Assembly: GCA_025617745.1 (NCBI GenBank)
Contig: CM046868.1
Span: 15,938,615-16,002,614 of the forward strand
DNA from: Heliocidaris erythrogramma
Lineage: Eukaryota > Echinodermata > Echinoidea > Camarodonta > Echinometridae
Direction of reading: 5' to 3'
Length of the DNA stretch: 64,000 bases
Shown: positions 22,415 through 36,300 of the stretch, in pieces
How positions within the stretch are numbered: the first letter of the stretch is position 1
Layout of the letters: every line of letters starts with the position of its first letter
Translations under genes and position numbers: made by a program
Notes under the pieces: model-generated
Told to the model about the DNA's origin: nothing
Seen by the model: the letters and a program-made list of their open reading frames with translations, nothing else
Database searches by the model: none

Positions 22415-22537
22415 TTCATCAAGCGTTTTGTCAGTGATTTTTACTGACAAATTTGCTCTCAGCCAATCAGATGCAAGGATTTCAGTAGCTTATAACAGTT
22501 GTCGGTAAAAATCACTGACAAAACGCTTGATGAAACG
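22415..22537. mobile_element. palindromic MITE, TTTCATCAAGCG family
   Basis: TTTCATCAAGCGTTTTGTCA at one end and its exact complement at the other, with the family core AGATGCAAGGATTTCAGTAG between. Confidence 0.75.
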
Positions 22538-22590
22538 CCGGCACCCCTGAAGAGGAAAACCACAATAGAAACATTTGAAGATGCCACACT

Positions 22591-22770
22591 TATGGGGTGT
22601 TGCAAGAAAGTTGCGATTGATTGCAAGTTGCAACTGATCTGTACTGACCAATCAAAATCATTGTTGCAAGCGCATCTTCTTGAATGGGCAGACCCTGAAC
22701 CATTCAGAATGGTTGTTCTAATTTGCTTTACAATTTGCAATTGATTGCAACTTTCTTGCAACACCCCATA
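22591..22770. mobile_element. palindromic MITE, TATGGGGTGTTGCAAGAAAG, copy 1
   Basis: Both ends read TATGGGGTGTTGCAAGAAAG inward, about 180 bp apart. The copy at 56123-56298 is the same element in the other orientation. Confidence 0.85.
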
Positions 22771-23664
22771 AGAGAGACAGATTGAGATCAAAATGGGGAC
22801 AGGGCCGGGCAAGCAAGGGAGAGTGGAGAAGATTTAATTAACCATTGTCAGATAAAATGTCTCAAATTTTTATAGAGTCATAAAAGAGAGATGGGGCTGT
22901 GAGATACAAATGAAATTTGAAACACCTATAACAACATAGCTTCATGTATAATGTAAACATTTTTAATAGTTTTTATGTCATAGGTGTCTAGATAGTATTT
23001 AATACAAGAATATTATACAGGAAACTGTATGATACAAACTAAATCCAGTTTCAGCCAATAACAGTTAACTACAAGTACAATGACTGATACATACATGCAT
23101 ATTGATAAAATGTTTTCAAAGTACAGAAGTCTGACAAGTTTTAACATAAAAGTATTTTATTTTATTTTATTTAAATGGTGCATTAGCCAAATGGGAAAAT
23201 TATTGCATAATAAACACAAAAATGTCAAAAGCCCAAGCACCCCCACGCCCCTACCAGTTTGAACCAAGCAAGTTGTAATATGACATGCAGAAGAAATAAG
23301 ATCATATTTTATCATTTCAAATATGCAGTTGGGGAGGGGGCTGGTTAGCTTTCACGCAAGATTTTATATTATTATAGCCACCAATTAAAATCCTGTTTTA
23401 TCAATAGTCCATCTCGATTGGACTGATGACATTCTCAACTTTTTTAAATTTTACTTATTGAAATAGCCCTTGGCTTGTCTCTTTCTGGGAGAGCAACTTT
23501 TAGGCAAATTTCCAAAAAGTGCCTCTACAGAATCAAAGTTATTTAGAAGGTAGTTCATCCAATTACTGCAAATGCTTATTACATATACACATTGTAAGTG
23601 GAATATGGAAGTAATGGCATATGGAAATCTGGTTAGTGTGACATCTCCCACTGGGGTAACCTCA

Positions 23665-23875
23665 CAAGTCATAAGGACCGCTATTCATAATGTGTGTTAA
23701 ATGAATAGCGGTTTATGAATAGCAGTCCATATGAATAGCGAGCAAACCATTGACAAATTACCTCAATATTCATAAGGACCTCCGTTCATAAGGACCACTA
23801 TTCATAAGGACCGCTATTCATAACGCGGTTAAATGAATAGCATGAATAGCGGTCCTTATGAATAGCGAGCAGACC
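23665..23875. repeat. palindromic word cluster ATAAGGACCGCTATTCATAA
   Basis: About ten forms of ATAAGGACCGCTATTCATAA and its complement ATGAATAGCGGTCCTTATG occur in both orientations within about 210 bp. The RNA or single strand could fold many ways. No terminal repeats or target duplication seen. Confidence 0.75.
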
Positions 23876-23929
23876 CGCTCCCACTAACCCCTAGATGGGA
23901 CAACCAAGTAGACTGACATCATACGAGAC

Positions 23930-24055
23930 CGACGGCCCAGTAGACCAAAATATTGGTCTAGTGAACTTTCAGAATACTTATCAGAAGGCCCATGAGACCG
24001 ACATGTTGATCCATGGGCTGTCGGTCTCATGGGCTGATGGTCTCATCGGCTGTAG
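23930..24055. repeat. GGTCTCATGGGCTG direct and inverted words
   Basis: GCCCATGAGACCGACA is followed at short distance by its complement TGTCGGTCTCATGGGC and a further direct copy of GGTCTCATGGGCTG-like sequence. Non-coding, directly after the previous cluster. Confidence 0.6.
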
Positions 24056-24799
24056 CCCCCTAGAATATAAAAGTACATTTAAAACCAACTTAGTTTTAAA
24101 GAGAAATCTGGAGACATTCACAAGGCATATTCTGTCAAGAAGATCATACCACTTATGATGTGCAAAGCAAGAAGAAATGGCTTTAAAAAAATGATCCTCA
24201 GGCAGGCACAGTATGGTTAAGTAACACATTTTCTCACAATGACAAGCCCATCTTGAAAAAACTTTTATTTCTTGGAAATGCTTTGACATTCCTAAAACAG
24301 CGGTATCATTTTGAAGGACTCAGACTCTGAGAAAGGGATTTTTTGAATATCTTTGATGCCACAGAGAGTCTACATGCTACATGTACTTCAACTGAGAGTT
24401 CATTACTCCTAAATACCAATGCTTCCTTTACTTTGACCTTTCCTCAACAATGTACATGCATTACACATTAGATGCACTTTTCATTTGTATCCATTATGGT
24501 AATGCAATAATCTGAAACTTTTTCATACAAAGCACATTTTTACTAAAAAGGTACACACTAGTGTATTACAGACTGATATATAGATGTATCTGACAAGAAC
24601 ATTATGTGAATGAAATTTGAGCAAAATGCAAGGTCATTAAATTCTTATTTGAATATTCAAGGTATGTTATGCATTCAAGCTACCCTGAAAATCTAAGAAG
24701 ACAAAGAAACCTGCGTAATGATATTTGTAAACTTTAGAAGTAAATGCTAGTGTAATGTTGGTGGAAGGCTCAAGATGGCCACTATGGCCAGAATTGTAG

Positions 24800-25189
24800 A
24801 ATTAGGTTGTGGTGAGAGCAATGTGTGGAGTGAAACTAATGGATAGAAAAAGGAGCAAGGACCTGTTGGAGATGTTAGGACTGGAAGAATCAGTGGCTCA
24901 GATGGCAAAAGCAAATGGAGTGAGATGGTATGGGCATGTGCTAAGAAGGGAGGACGGGCACATTTTGAGAAAAGCTGTGGAGTTTGAAGTGAAGGGCCCA
25001 AGGAAAACATGGAGAAAACAGGTTGAGGAGGAGTGTAGTGGAGTTGGTTTGAGGAGGGAGGATGCCATGAATCGTGCGAGATGGAGGGCGGGTGTGAGAA
25101 AGATTGCTACAAAGTGAGGTAAATCCGGCCACCCCCGTCAACGGGGAATATACCCGGATCAAAACTGGATTGATGATGATGATGATAGG
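24800..25189 (+). mobile_element. RTE-like non-LTR retrotransposon, 3' end
   Basis: The open frame reads VRWYGHVLRREDGHILRKAV, then TWRKQVEEE and NRARWRAGVRKIATK before a stop. This is the conserved C-terminus downstream of the reverse transcriptase in many animal non-LTR elements. The 3' UTR ends in a GATGAT run, typical of RTE-type tails. 5'-truncated: no reverse transcriptase remains. Confidence 0.75.
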
Positions 25190-26601
25190 TAGCTTAGTGA
25201 AACGCAATGGCGTGTAAAGACGCAGGAAAGACACAAAGAGCAAACTTGCTAGTTTTGTCTGGGCATCTAAAATCACAGTCAGACATTTCTGAATAAAAGA
25301 TTTCATATTAATTTGCTTAAAAATGTTCACAGATTTAAAATACTAATTCTACATCCTAATATTTTGGTTCTGCCTCTGTAGAATAAAATTATTGTTTTAA
25401 ATAATTTTGTCATATGTGTTTTCCTGCAATCTTATGCGCCATCACGTTTCGCTAGCTACCTTATCAATCTTAATACCACTCCTCATACCCAATGTTTAGC
25501 TAAGAAGATAAAATGTTTTTCAGTGGACCGTCAGGCTTTACGGTGTACTATAACCTCCTTACCTCTACACATGCATGCTAATTGAACATGAAAAAAGTTA
25601 CCAATTCATGCAATAATGTTGTATTTTCAAGAATATATTGAACCATCACAATAAACATCAACTCATCATTGAAGGCACATGTACAAATTCTGCACATGCA
25701 TAACATGTAGAAGCACTTACAAATATTTTTTACAGTACTGGATCTTTTGCGGATCGAGACGTTAGCCTGTTTCATGGTAAATAAAGGAGGACTACTGTAA
25801 AATCAAAAATTTTGTGCATGCCTCAAATGTTCATGAATTTTGCGAGTGGTTTAGATGCATGGAAGTCTCATGCTGCAAAATAAATGAAATATTTCCTGCT
25901 GATCATGTTTCCTGCTGTATCATCACCATCGTCATATCATCAGTCACAGGGATGCCACTTAGAATTGATAAAAAAGTAGGAAAATCATCTAGAATGGGCC
26001 CTTGTGTACATAAAAAGTGGTTTTCTATGGCTAAAAATATGTTGAAAAACAAAAAAGGTAATACTCATCTCATCTCGTAATGATTAGGAAACCTTTGTTG
26101 ATATGACTAGTTATGCAGCAAAAGTTATTTGAAAATTCAACTCTTGCAATTATATCTTAACTGCTATATTTCTTCAAGTTTTAGATCTAGTAAGTTTATG
26201 ATCCTTTTGAAATTGGTCTTGTACTTACATTCATAATTCTCTTCTTTATTTTCACTCATCTCTTTGCAGCATGATTCCCAACGCATGTACTCCAAGCCTC
26301 ATTTTAAGCATCTTTTTTATGTAGGACGAGTAAAATAAATGCTGGTATCAAACAATATGCACATTTTTCATGTTTTTCATGAAATATATTAGCATATCCA
26401 GAATTTTCTTTTTTTTAAAGGTGAATGAATAAGATTGCCATCTTCAAATTGGCAATTATTTTTCCTAGACTTTTTACATACTATTACGTAAGAATGAATG
26501 AATATTACATATTGTGTGCCTAATTTCCAAATATACATGTATATAGGAAAATAGCTATTTTGCATGTATACTAATGTTGCCAATTTTTAATAATCTAGAT
26601 G

Positions 26602-26607
26602 TTTATT
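26602..26607 (-). other. candidate ABRAXAS1 polyadenylation signal AATAAA
   Basis: AATAAA on the minus strand, about 195 nt past the ABRAXAS1 stop codon. It is the first canonical hexamer noted downstream. Position fits, but AT-rich sequence makes chance matches common. Confidence 0.4.
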
Positions 26608-26797
26608 TCCCTATTATAAAAAGAATAACTTACACAACCCACTGTGACAAAAGTGGATGCATAGTAGGCTGTAATATTTGCTCTTCCTGCTCTTTCATTT
26701 TGATTAATTCACAATATGCCACAACACTGTGGCACAGTATTTGGATTAACATGTCATCTACACAAGATAACATGGACAATGAGACAGAGCTGCTGTA

Positions 26798-27312
26798 CTA
26801 AAAGGTGGGTGACAAAGTGGCATTATAGTACTGTCCATCTTGGATCTGAGTCTCATCATCATCAACATCATCGTCCATTTCATTCTTGAGTTCAGCAGTT
26901 TGGGATGCCTCCTGACTCGACGGGCACGGCCCTTTCCCTTCGGCTTCTCTGGATTCAAGTGTCCTGTTATCAGTTCCATTCACGCTGCTCGGCGCGGGGC
27001 CCTCCATCGAGGAACTGTCTTTTCCAGTGGAGTTGACGCTTGATGATCTGCTCTTGGACAAGCTCTGCTTCATGTCTTTAAGGAGTCCGGCAAACGGATC
27101 GGACGATTTCGCTTCCATAGGTTCCTCGGGCAAGCTGTGGGAGTCCTCCGGTCGTGATGTTCCTAGATGCGACTGTTTTTCTGCAGTTTGGTCAGGTATC
27201 GTTGCATGTGATCCCAGGTGATCACTGGATGCTGATGACGTGTGAGATACGGTGGACGTGGGTTTGGTTTCCATGGCAACAGGCAAGTGTTTCTCATTGG
27301 ATGCTGAAAGAC
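26798..27312 (-). CDS. ABRAXAS1: ABRAXAS1 exon 9: linker and SPTF C-terminus
   Basis: Residues 281-452. A low-complexity Ser/Glu/Asp-rich tail ends MDDDVDDDETQIQ, then YNATLSPTF and TAG. The terminal SPTF is the BRCT phospho-ligand (human pS406). The tail otherwise aligns poorly to human, as expected of a disordered linker. Confidence 0.95.
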
Positions 27313-30300
27313 CTGGAACATCAAAGAAAATGAATCTACTTTATTCATAGAGATTGTTCCTTCAAGAGGCTAAAAAGCACAATACTTCAGAGGTGAAATA
27401 CAAATCACATTGCTCATAAACGAATCCCCCCCCCCCCTCCCCCCCCCCGGAGTGACAAGAAATCTCTGTACATGCTGGGCATTACATTTCATAGTACACT
27501 TTTTGTAACACATTGGCTTTGGACGTGCCAGACCCACTTGTATCCATGGCAACATACTTGACATACCTGCATTGTTGTTGGTATTAAGAACCTGTCCCGC
27601 CACTCTTTGCTTCTCTGCCTTGTCTAGTCTCTGTCTCTGAGCCCTCCGTCTGAGCTCACAGACTTCCTGGCTAAGTGTCCCAAGCCTCCCTTCTGTATCA
27701 ATCACTTTCTTTTTGACTTCCTGCAGAGAGGTTGGAAAGGTCAAAGTTCATCTGAATAACAGGTGACCCAACATTGCTTCAGCAACATTTGCTCCAGGCT
27801 ATATTTTGTGCAAGATACAGGGTTAGAGCGGCAATTCGGGTTTTGGGTTAGGGCTTGGGTTTTAACTTAAGAATCCTGTAATTATTGTTTGATATTGACC
27901 ACGAACAATTGTGGACATGATCAAGTGTTGTAAAACCAAAATAAGTATGCAAATTTCTTTCAACAAAATAAAAATAATATCAGGAGAAATGAGATATGCA
28001 AAAAAATATCATAGCATTCATGCTTTGGTTATTTCTAACTACCAACATAAAATAAAAACTGATCTCATCTAAATATAGGAAGTACATTTTCATTATCAAT
28101 AAACTGCCAACATACATGTACAACACAGCTTGTTACCCTCATTTCATTTCATGGTAATACGTGTACAAATTTATTCTGATTTGTAATTTGCCTTGCGTGA
28201 AAAAAAGTGTAAAATAATGATAATGATGATGATTCACAGCATCATGCAAAATACACAGGAATTTCAACAAGTAAATAGTAATTCTTCAACATATAGCGGT
28301 GTTTGGAAACAATATTCAGCTTTTGCCCCTAATGATGTAGAAGCATAACATTATAACTTTCTTAATTGGATCAGGGCCCCATTTCATAAAACTTGTTATC
28401 AAGAACAAATTACAATGATTGTTATAAGCTACTGAAATCCATGAATCTGATTGGCTGAGAGCAAATTTGTCATAGAAATGGGGCAGTTCTTACTGATAAC
28501 AAGTTTTATGAAACAGGGCCCTGATTTTACTACGTAAACATACCTGCAGTTTGTTGTGGATGTCATTATTCAGATTCCGTATTGTCTGAACACCGGAAAA
28601 TGTGGCATTTGGACCCAGTAATTGTGTGCTGATTCACAGCGGGAGGGAAAAGAAAGAACAGGAGAGAAATATAATGAGTAAAGGAAAATACAGAGGACAA
28701 AATATAGGTATAAACAAATTTTCTAATTTTCTAAAATCCACCCCACTCAGAGACTTTTGCAAAGTATTCAAAAATATCTGGTTTCATTAGGTTATTTTCT
28801 TGTAAATCCATGATATCTTGTTGGATGAATTGAAATGGAATTGAATAGCGATTATAAACATTGCCAATTTTAATACAGAGGACATACTGATTCATTCTGC
28901 CCTTTGGACGATCATTGTCATGGAGTTAATTCCATTTATTCATATATTTATTTTGGTATTAACCTTTCTTTCATTTAACATGTTTGGACTGTGACGAAAT
29001 ATCAACCCATGCGTTTGAAAAACTTTGCGATGTAAAGATTAACCAGTAGAAATGTATGTGTACATATGGTGAAGTATTTGTTTCGACATACTATTCGCAC
29101 TAAAACCCCCCGTAGAAATGCAAAAAGAGACTAATTTCTCTTCAAATACCCTAAATGATACTTTTTCCTGAAATTACACAAAATGCTTTTCAAATTTGTT
29201 TCAGAAGATGAAATAGTAATTTGAAAATCTTTTATTTTTGTCAATGGATGTAACATGGAATTTGAGGTGCACTTAAAAGTACATTTATTTATTGTGAAAC
29301 ATTTGTGAATCTTAATTGCATCTTTTTATGGTTACTGACCTGTAGTTCTTGAGGATGTGTTGAAAGCCTCCATTACTGGAAGCCAGAGAAGACTGTACTG
29401 GAGAGAGCTTGTACTCTGATTCAGCTGTGTCTCCTAAGTTCACTACAGATACCTTTCTTGCTGTGAAACCACTGTAAGAAACGGAATTTTGAAGACTACA
29501 GATCAAGCTATTACATTTACTGGTGACCTCTCAGTATTTCCTTCTAGCAATGCTTCAAAGTTCACTTAAAGGGAAGGTAAACCCTGGCAATTTAGTTACC
29601 TGTTTAGTTGAAGGGCACATTGTTGATTATATATGTCGAATTTCAACACATTTGGGCCCCCCTAACGCCGTCAACAAGTAGTTAGAAATATCATTTTGTC
29701 GTCTGCTAGAAGGTCGTATATCGATCGTGTGCGTCGCCATTTTGAACAGATAAGCCCCGCCCTGTGACGTTTTGTCGGACCTCTCGGACCAGAAGTACCC
29801 GGATGCCGCCATTATTACGCATTTCAAAATGGTGTACTGCCAGGCGTTTGGATGCTCCAATTGGTCGGGAAAAGTTAGGAAAGGAATGGCAACTCAAATT
29901 GCCTCCTTTCACAAGAGACTTGTGTGTTTTCACTATCAACCCTCTCATGACCTTTGCATTTGCACCATATAATACTGCATACAATAAAAATGAATTTTAC
30001 CTGTTTTGCAATACAGCGCCCCCTCCTGTTGAGTTATATACAACTGGAAAGCTAGAACTTACTTTTAGAGTGAAAACAAAATACTAGGGGTACTCTTTGA
30101 GTGCTCTTTTGAAATGAAGCCACAAAATTCAATACATGTATAGAGGGTTCTCATGGCAGCCATGTTGGAGGACATAACAATAAAAACATGTGCACCAGAC
30201 TATGAAAAGCCATTGTTGTCATGGTCTAGTGCACTGGCTTTTATTGTTATGTCCTCCAGCATGGCTGCTTCTGGGAACCCTCTTTTTTTTAAACAGTATC

Positions 30301-33300
30301 CGGTAATGAAAGGGTTAAAGAATGGCTATGCGGTTCTTCATGAAACAGATATTGATACCATCATTATACATGTATGTTTTATTCACATGGAAGATATTTA
30401 CACCCAATTTAACATTGAACCCAAGCCTAATAAGAAATTCAATTTCTGAAAGTTCATTCATATCAATGGTTCAAAAACTTGGTGGCCCAGAAAGGGTTAA
30501 TTTAAACTAACTTACTTGTAGCTGTATGTGAAAAGTTGATAAGGGAAGGAGTGAGTGGCTAGGTTGGAGGTGCTATTGCAAGAGAAGATGCCCAAGATGA
30601 ATGTTTCTGGTTGAGGTCCCCCCGGCAGACTGGCTATAAGACGCTGATAGAGGGCCATCTCTCTCAATGAAGGCTGCAGCATGGTGTTGCGTCGGAAGCG
30701 ATAGAAACCGATCACATTCTGGGCCGAAGATTAATCCAAAGATTTAATATACGTCGTAAAAAAGCACATTATTAAAGGAACATAAACCATAGATTTAATA
30801 ATAATAATAATAGTTGTTTCTTATATAGCGCCTTACCAGTTACAATGTAACCGACCAAAGCGCTTACAGCATTATTACCCCGGTAACTGGATTCAACTGC
30901 GATTCTGCACATTACAGTGCATGTGTAGATAGATTTCAAAATCAGAATGAAATTTTAAAAAATGAAGGAAAACTTTGGTGACGTTTCAGGAAAAGTCTGA
31001 AATGTGTATCTATACGGCACAGAATTCAGCACAATATTCTTTATAGAAAAATGAAATACATCTTCCAACAGTGTCTTTGTTTCATTTGTTTATATGCAAA
31101 ATGAGGAGATATTGAATAAGAGAAACCAAACATTTGCCATGAAATCGTGTATTGAATTCAGTTTTATATATATAATATATATTAAGAATGAGTTCAGACA
31201 GTTTTGAGACAAACGTTGGTGGAAGTACATGTAAGAAGACACTCAGAGGGAACAAGACAGAGAGGCAAAAAAAAAAAAAAAAAATCGAAGCAATTGAGAG
31301 TAAAACAGGGAGAGGGAGAGAAAGAAAGTGTGATGGAGAGGGAAAGAGGGAAATGGAACAGAGTAAAAGGAACAAAAATTATAATTCGCTTCATGATATC
31401 TAAAGCAATATTGACACTATGTATACCTTGTAGTTTGATCGAAGTAGAGCTAACATCTTAATTTGGTCAACATGCCCAGAGTTATCATAGAAGCTGAACA
31501 GAGGAGAGATACAAAAACAAAATATTACTTCAGTGAAACTGTTATTCACAAATGCTCTTTAAAACATGGTCATGTTACGCCCCCCCCCCCCCCCCTTTGT
31601 GCTTGTAATAGGTTTTTGTCATTAATGTGTTAGCCAAAGTTAGCCAAAATTGTTTCCTTGTTTGTTCACCATCCATTTGTTTAATTTTGTTTCCGCCTGT
31701 TCTTATATTGTTTGTTTGTGTGTTTTTTTAATCGAATCATTGACATTTAGCACCAATGGCTATGGAGCGAGAGAGCCTGGGAAAGAAAGTGAAAAGAGAA
31801 GAAGAATTAAGATCCAACCCAAATCAATGATCCCGCCATCAGGTCATCCTATGAGGAATTCTTATCAATACTTCTGATTGAAAATAAATTTTCTTCTTTT
31901 TTTTCTCCACACTGAAAGTGTTAGACTCAATGGCCCGTATTCTGAGCTCCGGTTTAACTTAAACCATGGTCTAAATGTGTGGTTTAACTATGGGTAGTAA
32001 AAAATGTCAAAAATTTGTTTATATTGTATGTTCTTTATGTTTACTGGATTCTGGTCTCATGCTTTAACAGTCAAGAAAAATATAATTGTACTTATCATTC
32101 CCAGACAGTTTTTAATAGTTTGAGTACCAAAAATGCTGATAAATTGAATATCTGCTGTTAGAGATTTGTGTCACATTTGGCTGCCCATAGTTAAACCACA
32201 GATTTAGACCATGGTTTAAGTTAAACCGGAGTTCAGAATACGGGCCTATGAATGTAACTTGAAAGTGAAATACACTGTACACTATAAACATTCTTCATAG
32301 ATTCAAGTTTCAGCATATAGTCATTGGAGCTAATGTATATCTCTATTTCTTAGCATTTCTATGTATTAAAGGTTACCATGTGTAGTGCTCATATTAATCT
32401 AATTGACAGTGTCATGTTGTTTTAACAACTATTTAAGGAGAATTACGCTTTCTCTCTCTCTCTTCTTTTATTTATCAATGTAATTTGATAGACAATGTAT
32501 TTTGTTCTTATCTTCTTCTCCACACTGAAAATGTACACATTAACGATGTAATTTGATATGCATTTTCTCATGCACATTTACGATGTATATAGAAATATAT
32601 TTATCAATGTAATTTGATAGACAATGTATTATCTTTTTCTTTTTCTCCACATTGAAAATGTACACATTAACAACGTAATTTGATTGAATATGCATTTGCT
32701 CATGTACAGTTACGATGTTTATAGAAATATATTTATTCATCAATGTAATTTGATAGAAAATGATTTTTTTTTTCTTCTTCTCCACATTGAAAATGTACAC
32801 GTTAACAATGTGATTTGATTGAAAATGCATATATGCTCATGCACATTTATGATGTTTATATACATACATGTATATTTATTTAGCGATTTAATTTGATAGA
32901 CAATGTATGTTTTTCCTTCTTCTCCACATTGAAAATGTACACATTAACGATGTACTTTGATTGAATAATTATGCATATGATCATGCACAGTTACGATGTT
33001 TATAAAATGATAAAAGTAATAAAACCAATACATTTCTGGTACCTTGATTCTAACCCAAACAATGGTTTCCAAAATATCTAGACAATTCACTATTAGCTCA
33101 TGGAATGTAAACAGTCTATTTAAACGAATACAGACTCTAAACTTGATTAATACTGACTTCCAAAGGAAGCTAACGTCAGACAAAATATTTCTATGTGAAA
33201 CACATGCCCAACTAAATGAACCATTATCACTTCATGGGTATAGATATATTGCGAACTGTCGAACGACTGACAACTGCAGAGCAAGAGGGGAGTTGGGAAT

Positions 33301-36300
33301 ATAGCACTCGATTGTAAAAGGAATAAAGACTGTACATGTAGATATGTCTTGCAGCGAGTACATTTGGTTACGACTGGACAAGCGCTCTTTTGGACTCAAA
33401 CGCAATCTATTCCTATGCTTCGCATACATCCCTCCCACAAGCTCAACTTTTACTACGAGAACCAGGATAGACAAAGAAATATTGATAACTTGGAAAACAG
33501 CGTAGCAAACTGGGCCCATCAAGGAGATATAATGATAATGGGGGACCTAAACACCCACATTAATAAGAAAGATCTTGATTATATCCCAGCTGATGCAAAC
33601 GATCCCTTAGATGATATACTTCAAAGTACTTATATCCCAGACAATACACCCCAAGACAAAATACTCTCAGCGAGCAAGTGACAAACAGGGAGACAACTTA
33701 AATAGATTTGTGTCTAAGTGCACAACTTCGAATACTCAATGGGAGATTATGGGAAAGGTGACTTTCTTTAATACACAAAGATCGTCTATAGTGGATTTCT
33801 GTATATGGAGCTAATCTTTTATGCACTCTATTGTCATTTAAGGTCGAAGACTTTCCACGTTCGCTCGGCCGGAAGTCAGGTCATTCAGGGCATGCGTGTT
33901 TGTGTAATTCGCGCAGGGTTTTTAAAATGAAAGTCGCCATCGGTGTAGAAAAATATGGCGTCAATGTACGTGTGCTGCACCGAGTGTAAACATTAACTCG
34001 TGAAGAGTATTATGACAATTGTAAAAGTTAAAATAAAAGGAATAAAAATCCTCATCATATTCAATAAAATATGATAACTATTAACATTATATTTCCTGTG
34101 CAGTTAATGTTCAGTTTCAGGAGAATAGGAATTATAAATATTATTACAAATAACAGTTACACACAGACGAAGGGCCATCAGTTTATGTTATGCTGCTGCA
34201 AAGAGCGTGCTGCTGCGAAGGGCGAGCTGGCCTTAGCGCGCGTAATCTCGTTGACAGGGCTGAAGTGATAATTGACCTCTGACGTATTTCACCGGTGAAG
34301 TTCTCCGCTTCGTTTTCACACCGACCATTTGCCCGCTTAAACTCTCTTTACCCGCTTAACTTCTCCACCTAAGCAGGTGACTTCTCCGGTGTCCCTTTCA
34401 AACCAAAGCTTTCACCGTGTAACAGGTAACTTAAGCGGGTAACTTAAGCGGGTGAGTGCTTGGTTTGTATACATGTAAGACATATTTTATCAAAATGTTA
34501 CTATTACAAATTGTTTCTTTTATGTGTGGGAAAATCAAGGCACTTTCTCAAAGAGAGCGCTTTTGAATGCAATAACAAATAAATTAAATGAACAATATAT
34601 AATATCCTGGAAAAAAGGTCTTGCTGAATATGGTAATAAACTGAAAAATTTAAAAATAACTAAGATTGAAAACTACCTCCTTCTATACACAAAAAAACAC
34701 ATTATAAACTTTGCAAAACTACAAGAGTAAACTTATGATAGAACATGGTAGATACAAAAAACTCCCAATTAGCGATAGAATATGCCCCTTATAGACCTCA
34801 GTAGAGGACGAATATCATTTTGTAATCGACTGCAATACCCTTGAAGCTCTAAGAAATGAACTATTCAACCAGTTAAAGAGTTTGTTCTCGGATTTTGAAA
34901 GCATGAATGATGAAAAGAAATTTCATTTAATATTACATACTGTAGTAACGATAAGGATGTACGTAAACTTTGTGTAATTGGACTTAGCAATATGTACATA
35001 GAAAGATTGAATCATGGCTAAAAAAAATGAAAATAATAATAATAATAATAATAATAGTAATAATGATAACAACAATAACAACAACAACAACAATAATAAT
35101 AATAATAATAATAATAACAATCCTTACTATAATCCTTAATATAATTTGGCTAACGTGTGTCTGTCCGTCTGTTTGTTTGTACATGTATATTACGCTTTTC
35201 TCCGTGATTTTCCACTCAATCGAGCTGGGCATTTTTTTAAATGTGGTTAAATTGTTCCCAGATTGTCATGAGGGGGGTGGTTTGTGGTATTTTGGTTGTA
35301 TTATTTAAATTTACTTAGACCATTTTCGGGTCAGCGAAATTAGATCTTATAGGCATATTTAAACACGTACGGTACGCTTCCACCGTGCACCGTCTATTTG
35401 AAGCTGCTATATGCTGATGAATGAACCGTTGCACATAGATCTACATGTACACACTCAGCAGTCAGTCAGTGTGTTTCCGTCCACATCGTCCAGTGAATAC
35501 ATGTACATGGCATGGTTCTTCATTGTTACGTACATGTACCGGTAATGTTAGATCTAATCAAGGAGTTATCACAGAACTGTGATAACTCCTTCATCTAATC
35601 TTGAAAACTAGCACCTGAATTTCAGTCACATCGGACATCGGGACGGCTCTATTTCGGCTCCGATGTCGAGTGGGGGGGGGGGGGAGGGGGTGGGGTATGG
35701 GGGTCCACAGTTTCCCTCCATAATTCTCTGACAAGCAAAGAAAAAGAAAAAGAAAAAGAAAGAAAAAAAATGTTTTCGTTCTAAAGGAGGGGGGGGGGCA
35801 CAATGCATACTTTTCTTGCAAGGGGGGGGGGCACAGGCCAGATGTGCCCCCCCACTCAATCGCCACTGATCTAACATACACCTATCAATATTGTTATTTA
35901 TTTGAATGGAAACTGAATATTGTATTCTAATAAGTGAAGATGTCCATATACATGTAACGTTCAAGATGCATGAGTTCCATACGATACTGTATATACATTT
36001 TCAGTGTATGTTCTAAGATTTTTATCAATTCCTTCAATGCATAACTACTTAACCTACCAGGGAAAAAAAATATCAGAAACCTAAACATGCCAGTGACATT
36101 TCTTTCAGTAAAGTCACACGATACATACAATTTAAAAAAAATATAATTTACATTTGTTTCATTGAGGTTTTGCTTTTATTCATCAGTCCCTTTTTTGGGG
36201 GGGTTTGTTTTGTTTCTAAGGATAACAACATTATATTCTGAGTATAATCCCACATGCCAATCGGTTCTGATATAATTTTCTTACGTGTTGTCAAGGTTGT

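Larger units (their letters stand above)
21136..26797. other. intergenic region between IDE 5' end and ABRAXAS1 3' end
   Basis: Upstream flank of IDE, presumably with its promoter (no TATA or other clear element seen), then MITEs, a CT run and G-run near 22276-22344, a palindromic word cluster, an RTE-like 3' end and AT-rich sequence. No host exon recognised. Confidence 0.6.

Noticed and set aside
26798-27312. Possibility that the gene is ABRAXAS2
   Set aside because: ABRAXAS2 lacks the terminal SPTF; the last residues here are SPTF followed by a stop.
31082-31461. Lys/Arg-rich and Phe/Leu-rich frames
   Set aside because: Generated by an A17 run and purine-rich sequence in ABRAXAS1 intron 3-4.
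34923-35308. Poly-Leu/Ile/Val frames resembling membrane segments
   Set aside because: Translation of the AAT microsatellite in different frames.
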